This document shows, piece after piece, positions 1 to 5,039 of a stretch of DNA of 5,039 bases (the stretch's first letter is position 1; every line of letters begins with the position of its first letter). Origin of the DNA: an uncultured Eubacteriales bacterium. GTDB lineage: Bacteria; Bacillota; Clostridia; Lachnospirales; Lachnospiraceae. A program made the position numbers and the translations under genes. The stretch lies in contig CASFUI010000086.1 in NCBI GenBank assembly GCA_949297565.1, forward strand, positions 1-5,039, written 5' to 3'. The notes beneath the pieces are model-generated. The model did no database searches and was not told the origin of the DNA. It worked only from the letters and a program-made list of their open reading frames with translations.

Positions 1-325
1 CCTCACGTGAAGGCCCGATAAACGCGATGCTGCAAGCTTTGCACAGCGCCGCAAATCTGCTGTTTTCAGAAAGAAAACCGAAACCCGGATGTATTGCGTC
101 AGCCTTCACTGCTACCGTCGCGCTGAGTATTCTTTCAATATTCAAATAACTGTCCGCTGCCTGAGCCTTTCCGATACACACGCTCTCATCAGCAAGCTGT
201 GTGTGAAGCGAATCTCTGTCAGCCTCAGAGTATACGGCAACCGTTCTTATTCCCATTTCACGGCAGGCTCTTATTATTCTTACGGCTATCTCGCCTCTGT
301 TCGCTATCAAAATTTTATTAAACAT
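1..325 (-). CDS. accC: Biotin carboxylase subunit of acetyl-CoA carboxylase, N-terminal part (cut by window edge)
   Basis: AccC is the cytoplasmic ATP-dependent enzyme that carboxylates the biotin carried on AccB, the first half-reaction of acetyl-CoA carboxylase. The first 108 codons are visible, about a quarter of the usual ~450 residues; the rest lies before position 1. Seen in the translation: the opening MFNKILIANRGEIAVRIIRA (residues 1-20), typical of the biotin-carboxylase N-terminal domain; ADRDSLHTQLADESVCIG around 35-52; SYLNIERIL at 59-67; and the hallmark HPGFGFLSEN at 79-88, followed by FIGPS. The ATP-grasp domain is not in the window. The start is secure: an in-frame TAG directly precedes the ATG (GGA ACT TAG ATG), and a purine-rich site (AAGGAAGGG, 333-341) sits 7 nt upstream. 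It is the last visible gene of the operon, after an 83-nt gap behind fabZ, and adjoins accB's cluster as expected for its partner. Pyruvate carboxylase begins similarly, but the fab context favours AccC. Confidence 0.95.
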   Translation of the reverse strand, partial: MFNKILIANRGEIAVRIIRACREMGIRTVAVYSEADRDSLHTQLADESVCIGKAQAADSYLNIERILSATVAVKADAIHPGFGFLSENSRFAALCKACSIAFIGPSRE

Positions 326-408
326 CTAAGTTCCCTTCCTTTATTCAGAAACACAGGTGTGCTCCTTTTGCTGAGTTGAACATAACTTGTGCATCAGACG
401 CTGAACTT
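326..408 (-). other. Intergenic gap fabZ-accC
   Basis: At 83 nt this is the longest spacer in the window; the others are 25-42 nt. No GC-rich hairpin with a T-run and no convincing -35/-10 pair was seen, so read-through from fabZ to accC is likely. It contains two purine-rich stretches on the transcribed strand: AAAAGGAG (362-369) and AAGGAAGGG (333-341). The second serves accC. The first has no assigned gene, though it stands 7 nt before a GTG that opens a 15-codon frame crossing the accC start. Confidence 0.6.
333..341 (-). promoter_or_regulatory. Ribosome binding site of accC
   Basis: AAGGAAGGG lies 7 nt before the accC ATG. It departs from the AGGAGG consensus by an extra A, so pairing may be weaker than at fabD (AAGGAGG, 4306-4312) or fabZ (AGGAGG, 838-843). 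An in-frame TAG immediately before the ATG rules out an upstream start. Confidence 0.7.
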
Positions 409-831
409 CTACTGCACCATAAATGTGAGTTCCGCAGTGAGAGCGACCTCTCCGTCTACGTACGCTACCGCTCTGCCTATTCCAACAGGACCTTTCTGTC
501 TGATAATTTCACATTCCATTTTAAGCTTATCACCCGGAACTACCTTGCGCTTAAATCTTGCATTATTGACAGCACCGAAATAAGCCGTCTTTCCCTTATT
601 ATTTTCCAGTGAAAGTATGGCAACTGCTCCAACCTGAGCACATGCCTCTATCTGAAGTACTCCCGGCATTACCGGCTCCTTAGGAAAATGTCCAGCAAAA
701 TAAGGCTCATCGTATGTGACACATTTATATCCGACAGCTCTCTCTCCAGGTACAAGTTCCTCTATAACATCAACCAGTAAAAAAGGATGTCTGTGCGGAA
801 TAATTTCCATTATCTGCTGAGTTGATAACAT
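409..831 (-). CDS. fabZ: 3-hydroxyacyl-ACP dehydratase FabZ
   Basis: FabZ removes water from 3-hydroxyacyl-ACP to give trans-2-enoyl-ACP in each elongation round; it is a soluble hot-dog-fold enzyme. The 140-residue product has the usual FabZ length. Visible motifs: IMEIIPHRHPFLLVD at residues 7-21, the typical N-terminal block, and GHFPKEPVMPGVLQIEA at 47-63, carrying the expected catalytic pair His48 and Glu62. The C-terminal half has GDKLKMECEI and a closing beta strand. The ATG is 6 nt downstream of a perfect AGGAGG (838-843), and the gene lies 30 nt behind accB, so translation in one operon is likely. FabA, FabN and FabZ share this fold. Length and motifs fit FabZ, but whether it also isomerises the double bond, as FabN of enterococci does, cannot be read from sequence. 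No second dehydratase, fabA or fabM is seen in the window. Confidence 0.96.
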   Translation of the reverse strand: MLSTQQIMEIIPHRHPFLLVDVIEELVPGERAVGYKCVTYDEPYFAGHFPKEPVMPGVLQIEACAQVGAVAILSLENNKGKTAYFGAVNNARFKRKVVPGDKLKMECEIIRQKGPVGIGRAVAYVDGEVALTAELTFMVQ

Positions 832-861
832 ATAACTCCTCCTTTATTCCCGTGAACAATT

Positions 862-1311
862 TTACTCAATTACAAACATCGGCTGACCGTACTCAACCAT
901 TTGCTCATTGCTTACTAAAATATCCTTTACAACGCCGTCATAGTCGCTTTCTATTTCATTCATAAGCTTCATTGCCTCAACAATTCCGAGCACCTGCCCC
1001 TTTTTAACCGTATCGCCCACAGAAACAAAAGGCTTTTCCTCAGGCGATGAAGCGCTGTAAAATATTCCAACCAGAGGTGATACAACCGTATGACCGTCAA
1101 CCGTACTCTCTGTCTTAACTTTTTCGATTTCTGCATCTGAATTGACATTCTCCGCTTTAACCGTTTTTCTGACTTCACTGACAGGTACAGGCTGTGTTTC
1201 TGTTCTGTCGGCAGCAAACGAAAGCTTTATTGTCCCGTCGTCAAGCGTAAAGCTTGTAAGCGATGAATTTGAAACCGCTGTAATTAATTTCAACACATTA
1301 TCTAATTCCAT
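862..1311 (-). CDS. accB: Biotin carboxyl carrier protein of acetyl-CoA carboxylase
   Basis: AccB (BCCP) carries the biotin that shuttles carboxylate from AccC to the AccDA carboxyltransferase for malonyl-CoA synthesis. The 149-residue product (family usually ~150-165) has three parts. An N-terminal segment, MELDNVLKLI onward, resembles other BCCPs. A linker at about residues 36-75 is charged rather than strongly Pro/Ala-rich. The biotinyl domain covers about 78-149. That domain shows SPLVGIFYSASSPEEKPFV, the protruding 'thumb' typical of AccB, then VEAMKLMNEIE with the predicted biotinylated lysine Lys115. Start choice: the ATG at 1311 has GAGG 6 nt upstream (1318-1321). The same frame stays open to an ATG at 1323 (adding MRIT) and a TTG at 1344, but neither has a good ribosome binding site and the 1344 start would run into fabF. 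It lies 25 nt after fabF and 30 nt before fabZ. Confidence 0.95.
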   Translation of the reverse strand: MELDNVLKLITAVSNSSLTSFTLDDGTIKLSFAADRTETQPVPVSEVRKTVKAENVNSDAEIEKVKTESTVDGHTVVSPLVGIFYSASSPEEKPFVSVGDTVKKGQVLGIVEAMKLMNEIESDYDGVVKDILVSNEQMVEYGQPMFVIE

Positions 1312-1317
1312 TGTTAT

Positions 1318-1321
1318 CCTC
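1318..1321 (-). promoter_or_regulatory. Ribosome binding site that fixes the accB start
   Basis: GAGG stands 6 nt before the ATG at 1311. The other candidate starts in this frame (ATG at 1323, TTG at 1344) lack a comparable site, so this motif selects the 149-residue form. It is weaker than the AGGAGG sites of fabD and fabZ. Confidence 0.65.
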
Positions 1322-1336
1322 ATTTCTGCGCTGCAT

Positions 1337-2569
1337 TTATACAAATTTCTTAACTGCTATGGTTGCATTGTGGCCGCCAAATCCAAGTGAATTGGAAATG
1401 GCTGCTTTTACCTCCTGCTTAAGCCCTGTACCTCTTACATAGTTTAAGTCCATCTCATCTTCTGTTTTGTCAAGACCTACGTTAGGGTGAATGTATCCCT
1501 CCTCTATTGTCTTGACGCAGGTTATAAATTCAACAGCTCCCGCTGCCCCCAAAAGATGACCTATCATAGATTTTGTTGAGCTTATCGGAATATTGTAAGC
1601 CGCATCTCCAAATGCAAGCTTTATCGCTCTTGTCTCAAATAAATCGTTGTGGTGTGTGCCTGTTCCGTGAGCATTTATATAACCAACCTCATCAGGCTTT
1701 AACCCTGCCTCTTTTACAGCAAGCTGCATTGCGTGAGCGGCAGCGCTTCCGTCCTCAAGCGGAGATGTGATGTGATAAGCGTCTGAAGAGCATCCGTAGC
1801 CTGCAACCTCTGCATATATTTTCGCGTTTCTTTTTAATGCGTGCTCAAGTTCTTCAATCACTACAACACCGGCTCCCTCGCCCATTACAAAACCGTTTCT
1901 GTCTTTGTCAAACGGAATTGACGCTCTCAATGGGTCCGTTGACTCCGAAAGTGCTGTAAGAGCAGAAAAACCGGCTATTCCAATAGGCGTAATTGAACTC
2001 TCTGTTCCGCCTGCGAACATTACATCTGCTTCGCCGTGCTGTATGCTTCTGAATGCTTCTCCTATCGAATTAGTTCCGGTTGCACAGGCAGTTACAACAT
2101 TAATGCTCTTGCCCTTAAGCCCGAGCTGTATTGATACATTTCCTGCCGCCATGTTAGTAATCATTAACGGCACCAGAAGAGGATTAATTCTTGAAGGTCC
2201 CTTCTCAAGAAGCTTTTTATGATTTGCCTCCATTACAGAAAGACTGCCTATACCTGAGCCAACTGACACTCCTATGCTGTATGGATCTTCTTTTTCAAGT
2301 TCAAGCCCCGAATCCTTAAGAGCCTCAAATGCAGCCGCAACCGCAAACTGACTGAATTTCTCCATTCTGCGCGCGGCTTTAAAATCCATATAATCGGCTG
2401 CGTTAAAATTTTTTACCTCAGCAGCAAGGTGCACTTTATAGTCTGTGGTATCAAATCCTGTTATCTCAGAAATACCGACAGTATTGTTTTTAACGGAATT
2501 CCAAAATTCCTCAGTATTAAGTCCTATTGGTGTTACCGCTCCAAGACCTGTTACTACAACTCTTTTCAT
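1337..2569 (-). CDS. fabF: 3-oxoacyl-ACP synthase II (KAS II), elongating condensing enzyme
   Basis: FabF condenses malonyl-ACP with acyl-ACP, releasing CO2, to extend the chain by two carbons; it is a cytoplasmic thiolase-fold homodimer. The 410-residue product is full length for the family. Visible landmarks: RVVVTGLGAVTPIG at 3-16; VVTACATGTNSIGEAF at 158-173 with nucleophile Cys162; NAHGTGT at 299-305 with His301; STKSMIGHLLGAAGAVEF at 331-348 with Lys333 and His338; and NSLGFGGHNATI near 393-404, the glycine-rich loop with the gating phenylalanine. The Cys-His-His triad separates it from FabH (Cys-His-Asn). FabB is also Cys-His-His, but this locus and organism type fit FabF. An unusual detail is HH after HGTGT, where many FabFs have Pro plus another residue. 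Its ATG overlaps the fabG TAA by one base, and its ribosome binding site lies inside fabG, suggesting coupled translation. Confidence 0.97.
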   Translation of the reverse strand: MKRVVVTGLGAVTPIGLNTEEFWNSVKNNTVGISEITGFDTTDYKVHLAAEVKNFNAADYMDFKAARRMEKFSQFAVAAAFEALKDSGLELEKEDPYSIGVSVGSGIGSLSVMEANHKKLLEKGPSRINPLLVPLMITNMAAGNVSIQLGLKGKSINVVTACATGTNSIGEAFRSIQHGEADVMFAGGTESSITPIGIAGFSALTALSESTDPLRASIPFDKDRNGFVMGEGAGVVVIEELEHALKRNAKIYAEVAGYGCSSDAYHITSPLEDGSAAAHAMQLAVKEAGLKPDEVGYINAHGTGTHHNDLFETRAIKLAFGDAAYNIPISSTKSMIGHLLGAAGAVEFITCVKTIEEGYIHPNVGLDKTEDEMDLNYVRGTGLKQEVKAAISNSLGFGGHNATIAVKKFV

Positions 2570-3315
2570 TATATATTCATACCTCCGTCAACTGAAATTA
2601 CCTGTCCGGTTATATATTCAGCTTCTTCCGATGCCAGAAACAGTACTGCATTGCTTATGTCCTGTGCCTTGCCCATTCTTCCGGCAGGTATCGCTTTCAT
2701 AATTTCATTTTTTACCTCATCAGATAAAACCTTTGTCATATCAGTGTCAACATAGCCTGGCGCCACAGCGTTAACCGTTATTCCCCTGCTGGCAAATTCC
2801 TTTGCGGCAGATTTCGTAAGTCCTATAATTCCCGCTTTTGACGCACTGTAATTGACCTGTCCTGCATTACCGCAAATTCCTACCACGGACGATATATTTA
2901 TTATCTTTCCGCTTCTCTGTTTGAGCATATATCTCGATACTGATTTGGTACAGTTAAATGTACCCTTAAGATTAACTGCAATTACGCTGTCAAAATCTTC
3001 ATCAGACATGCGCAGCATTAATCCGTCGCGTGTTATTCCTGCATTATTAACAAGAATATCTATTTTTTTATATTTTTCTATTATGTACTCTGTCATTTTT
3101 TTTACGGCTTCACTGTCCTGAACGCCGCACTTATACGTTGCCGCGCTGCCGCCCGCGTTCTCAATTTCTTTTACGGTCTCATTTGCAGCTTCATCATTTC
3201 CGCTGTAATTGACAATAACAAAAGCTCCTTCCTTTGCGAGGCCTTTTGCTATTGCGGCCCCTATTCCTCTTCCTGCCCCTGTGACAAGCGCCACCTTATT
3301 ATCAAACTTTCCCAC
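2569..3315 (-). CDS. fabG: 3-oxoacyl-ACP reductase FabG (NADPH-dependent SDR)
   Basis: FabG reduces 3-oxoacyl-ACP to (3R)-hydroxyacyl-ACP, normally with NADPH, as a cytoplasmic tetramer of the short-chain dehydrogenase family. The 248-residue product has the standard length. Seen: TGAGRGIGAA at 12-21 (TGxxxGxG cofactor loop); NNAG at 90-93; VNLKGTF at 114-120 with Asn115; and the active-site set Ser143 (INISSVVG), Tyr156 and Lys160 (YSASK). It continues with VNAVAPGYVDTDM at 181-193 and ends ITGQVISVDGGMNI, the classic FabG C-terminus. The start codon is GTG (3313-3315), preceded after 2 nt by GGAGGAG (3318-3324). The next in-frame GTG is seven codons later and too close to the first beta strand to be credible. 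fabG lies 25 nt after fabD and shares one base with fabF. SDR paralogues are numerous, but this context and motif set make FabG nearly certain. Confidence 0.96.
   Translation of the reverse strand: MGKFDNKVALVTGAGRGIGAAIAKGLAKEGAFVIVNYSGNDEAANETVKEIENAGGSAATYKCGVQDSEAVKKMTEYIIEKYKKIDILVNNAGITRDGLMLRMSDEDFDSVIAVNLKGTFNCTKSVSRYMLKQRSGKIINISSVVGICGNAGQVNYSASKAGIIGLTKSAAKEFASRGITVNAVAPGYVDTDMTKVLSDEVKNEIMKAIPAGRMGKAQDISNAVLFLASEEAEYITGQVISVDGGMNI
2581..2586 (-). promoter_or_regulatory. Ribosome binding site of fabF, inside the fabG coding end
   Basis: GGAGGT is read as the codons for Gly244-Gly245 in the conserved VDGGM end of FabG and also serves as the only Shine-Dalgarno match before the fabF ATG. 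The 11-nt spacing is longer than the 5-7 nt at the other genes here. Together with the one-base stop/start overlap, this suggests that fabF is translated in part by ribosomes finishing fabG. Confidence 0.75.
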
Positions 3316-3317
3316 AG

Positions 3318-3324
3318 CTCCTCC
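3318..3324 (-). promoter_or_regulatory. Ribosome binding site that fixes the fabG GTG start
   Basis: GGAGGAG ends only 2 nt before the GTG (4 nt counted from GGAGG). No in-frame ATG exists nearby, so this site decides the start. The pairing is strong but the spacing is tight, and a GTG codon is normally weaker than ATG. Confidence 0.75.
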
Positions 3325-3340
3325 AATCCGATTTAAAAAT

Positions 3341-4300
3341 TTAATCTTCCTGATTTTTAATATCAGCTATTTTTTCAATATCGCTTATCTTCTCAATATT
3401 TATCAGCTTAATATCGTCTATTCCCATGTCTTTCGCAGTCTTTTTAACAAAACCCGTAAGCGTTTTTCCCGGTCCGATTTCCACAAAGGTATCATATCTG
3501 TCAGCGATAATCTTTCTTATCGACTGCTCAAATTTTACAGAGCTGTACACCTGTTTCGCGAGCAGTTCCTTTATCTCATCAGCTCCGGTATTAATGCCGA
3601 CTGCCTCTGACGTATAATTTGCGAAATAAGGCAATTTCACATTTTTAATTTTTGTATTTTCCAAATCGTCGTAAAGCTGCTCCCCTGCCTTCTTTAACAT
3701 AGGAGAATGGAACGGTCCGCTCACGTTGAGTTCAATAACTCTTCTCGCGCCCTCCTGCTTCAGCTTATCCATAGCCTTTAAAACATTTTGTTTTTCTCCG
3801 GATATAACAACCTGCCCCGGACAATTAAAATTAGCCACACAGACATTTTCTGCGCCGCACTCCGAGATAACCTTTTCAACAAAGTCTCCCGCAAGTCCGA
3901 GCACGGCAGCCATAGTTCCGTTTCCTGCCGGAACTGCGTTTTCCATATATATTCCGCGGTTTCTCACCAGCCTCACGCCGTCCTCATATTCTATTCCTCC
4001 GCATGCGGTAAGCGCGCTGTATTCTCCTAAGGAAAGCCCTATGGCACAGTCATATGTAAAATTATTCTCTGCTGCCTCTGCAAGCATTGCCATTTCTGTT
4101 ACATACAAGGCTATCTGTGTGTATTCAGTCTTATTGAGTTCTTCGTTCTCATCGAATATCAGGTGTTTTAAATCAATACCTGTTATTTCCTGTGCCTTTT
4201 CAAAGCACTGTCTGCTCTTTGCAGATTCATTGTAAAAATCTTCGCCCATGCCCCTGACCTGTGCGCCCTGACCCGGGAACATAACAACTGTTTTGCCCAT
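3341..4300 (-). CDS. fabD: Malonyl-CoA:ACP malonyltransferase FabD
   Basis: FabD moves the malonyl group from coenzyme A to acyl carrier protein, supplying the extender unit for FabF and FabH. The 319-residue product is normal length or slightly longer than the ~305-310 typical of the family. Visible motifs: MFPGQGAQVRGMG at 7-19 with Gln11; IGLSLGEYSAL at 87-97 with nucleophile Ser90; RNRGIYME at 113-120 with Arg115, which binds the malonyl carboxylate; GPFHSPML at 195-202 with catalytic His198; and FVEIGPGKTLTGFV at 272-285 near the end. The last 18 or so residues form an Ile/Glu/Lys/Asp-rich tail with a duplicated hexapeptide (IEKISD, IEKIAD). ATG at 4300 has a perfect AAGGAGG 5 nt upstream. 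It is 42 nt after fabK and 25 nt before fabG. The conserved Arg identifies a malonyl-type rather than an acetyl-type acyltransferase. Confidence 0.97.
   Translation of the reverse strand: MGKTVVMFPGQGAQVRGMGEDFYNESAKSRQCFEKAQEITGIDLKHLIFDENEELNKTEYTQIALYVTEMAMLAEAAENNFTYDCAIGLSLGEYSALTACGGIEYEDGVRLVRNRGIYMENAVPAGNGTMAAVLGLAGDFVEKVISECGAENVCVANFNCPGQVVISGEKQNVLKAMDKLKQEGARRVIELNVSGPFHSPMLKKAGEQLYDDLENTKIKNVKLPYFANYTSEAVGINTGADEIKELLAKQVYSSVKFEQSIRKIIADRYDTFVEIGPGKTLTGFVKKTAKDMGIDDIKLINIEKISDIEKIADIKNQED
3362..3397 (-). repeat. Two-copy 18-bp in-frame repeat in the fabD 3' end
   Basis: Two adjacent 18-nt units encode IEKISD (residues 302-307) and IEKIAD (308-313), followed by a partial third unit beginning IK. 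The copies differ at several mostly synonymous bases, so this is not a fresh duplication. It lengthens the C-terminal tail of FabD past the conserved fold. Confidence 0.6.
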
Positions 4301-4342
4301 TTAAGCCTCCTTAATTCTGCTGTATGGCAATTAAAATAATAT

Positions 4343-5039
4343 TTAATTTTCCGCAGTCTGCTGCTTGGTATTCAGCTTGAGAATCTCTTCTGCCTTATCC
4401 ATAATTTCTGTTATAATCTCTTCGCAGGTCTGTTCTTTTTTTATAAGTCCGGCAATCTGTCCTGCCATAACCGTACCCATTTTTACATCGCCGTCGACGA
4501 CGGCTCTTCTGAGTGCGCCAAGCGTGAGATGTTCAAGCTCCTCAAAAGAAACATTCTGCTTTTCCATTTCCAGATACTGCCTTGTCATTTCATTTCTCAG
4601 CGACCTTACCGGATGTCCCGTGCTTCTGCCTGTGACAACAGAATCAATATCTCTTGCGGAAATCACTCTCTCTTTATACTGCTTATGAACAGTTGACTCT
4701 TTTGCAACAACAAATCTTGTTCCCATCTGTACGGCTTCAGCTCCGAGCATGAACGCCGCGCACAAGCCTCTGGCATCCGCAATTCCTCCGGCTGCGACAA
4801 CAGGAATGTCAACTGCGTCAACTACCTGCGGAACGAGCGTCATTGTCGTCTGCTCGCCTATATGACCGCCTGACTCCATTCCCTCTGCTATAACCATATC
4901 AGCACCTGCACGCTCCATAAGCTTGGCAAGCGCCACAGACGCAACAACAGGCATAACCTTAATTCCTGCGTCTTTCCACATTTTCATATATTTTCCCGGA
5001 TTTCCGGCTCCCGTAGAAACCGCGCTGACCTTTTCTTCC
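4343..5039 (-). CDS. fabK: Enoyl-ACP reductase II FabK (FMN-dependent), C-terminal part (cut by window edge)
   Basis: FabK reduces trans-2-enoyl-ACP to acyl-ACP, the last step of each elongation cycle, using FMN and NAD(P)H; it is a TIM-barrel protein unrelated to FabI. The 231 visible codons cover about three quarters of the usual ~310-320 residues; the N-terminal ~85 lie beyond 5039. The reading frame is open to the edge and starts EEKVSAVSTGAGNPGKYMK, so the internal ATG at 4987 is not the start. Key motifs (visible-residue numbering): STGAGNPGKY at 8-17; AEGMESGGHIG at 51-61 with the histidine matching the catalytic His144 of pneumococcal FabK; VVAAGGIADARG at 80-91 and LGAEAVQMGTRFVVAKES at 98-115, the FMN phosphate-binding region; and VMAGQIAGLI near the C-terminus. 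2-Nitropropane dioxygenase-like proteins share the fold, but GHIG plus the fab context makes FabK clear. Confidence 0.95.
   Translation of the reverse strand, partial: EEKVSAVSTGAGNPGKYMKMWKDAGIKVMPVVASVALAKLMERAGADMVIAEGMESGGHIGEQTTMTLVPQVVDAVDIPVVAAGGIADARGLCAAFMLGAEAVQMGTRFVVAKESTVHKQYKERVISARDIDSVVTGRSTGHPVRSLRNEMTRQYLEMEKQNVSFEELEHLTLGALRRAVVDGDVKMGTVMAGQIAGLIKKEQTCEEIITEIMDKAEEILKLNTKQQTAEN

Noticed and set aside
89..379. 96-codon open frame on the plus strand at the window start
   Set aside because: It is antisense to the accC N-terminus, which shows clear biotin-carboxylase motifs, and has no plausible protein features.
326..408. Hairpin or attenuator between fabZ and accC
   Set aside because: The only complements found were a 6-bp AAGTTC/GAACTT pair about 70 nt apart and a 4-bp AGTT/AACT stem. 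Both are too weak, and no T-run follows.
969..1217. 82-codon minus-strand frame inside accB
   Set aside because: An out-of-frame reading of accB; the biotinyl domain with EAMKLMNE is in the other frame.
1298..1336. ATG directly after the fabF stop (TAAATG)
   Set aside because: It opens only a 12-codon frame that ends inside the accB start region, with no ribosome binding site of its own.
1312..1344. Longer accB start at TTG 1344 or ATG 1323
   Set aside because: The TTG would overlap fabF and has no ribosome binding site. The ATG at 1323 also lacks one, whereas the ATG at 1311 has GAGG at good spacing.
1905..2222. 105-codon plus-strand frame within fabF
   Set aside because: Antisense shadow of a well-conserved gene; no ribosome binding site or recognisable domain.
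3726..4235. 169-codon open frame on the plus strand
   Set aside because: It lies wholly antisense to fabD, and its Ser/Pro/Ala/Ile-rich translation resembles no known protein. The fabD frame explains the lack of stops.
4301..4342. Internal promoter in the AT-rich fabK-fabD gap
   Set aside because: The AT-rich stretch lacks a spaced -35/-10 pair, and the 42-nt gap fits simple co-transcription.

Overview
The window is a run of type II fatty-acid-synthesis (FASII) genes, all on the minus strand and transcribed from high to low coordinates: fabK (5' end beyond the window), fabD, fabG, fabF, accB, fabZ, accC (3' part beyond the window). Protein motifs, moderately AT-rich composition, strong AGGAGG-type ribosome binding sites and an FMN-type FabK reductase point to a Firmicute. 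The protein flavour suggests the class Clostridia (a Lachnospiraceae/Ruminococcaceae-like gut anaerobe), but the sequence alone does not fix the genus. The gene order matches the central part of the well-known streptococcal fab cluster (fabT-fabH-acpP-fabK-fabD-fabG-fabF-accB-fabZ-accC-accD-accA). By analogy, fabH and acpP probably lie upstream (beyond 5039) and accD and accA downstream (before position 1).

Layout from the operon's 5' side: fabK (4343-5039, partial); 42-nt gap; fabD (3341-4300); 25-nt gap; fabG (2569-3315, GTG start); fabF (1337-2569), whose ATG shares one base with the fabG stop codon; 25-nt gap; accB (862-1311); 30-nt gap; fabZ (409-831); 83-nt gap; accC (1-325, partial). 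No convincing terminator or internal promoter was seen, so a single transcript through the window is the simplest reading. The plus strand holds only antisense shadows of these genes. No stretch without a gene exceeds 83 nt.

How the genes work together: AccB and AccC form the biotin-dependent half of acetyl-CoA carboxylase and make malonyl-CoA with AccD/AccA. FabD moves malonyl to acyl carrier protein. FabF condenses it with the growing acyl-ACP, FabG reduces the 3-keto group, FabZ dehydrates and FabK reduces the enoyl group. Only the carrier protein, the initiating FabH and the carboxyltransferase subunits are missing from a full elongation set.

This is a conserved housekeeping locus, and I saw no sign of a new system. 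The points worth a second look are small: translational coupling at fabG/fabF, the GTG start of fabG, a possible tiny leader ORF overlapping the accC start, a codon-scale tandem repeat at the fabD 3' end, and a HH pair after the first active-site histidine of FabF.
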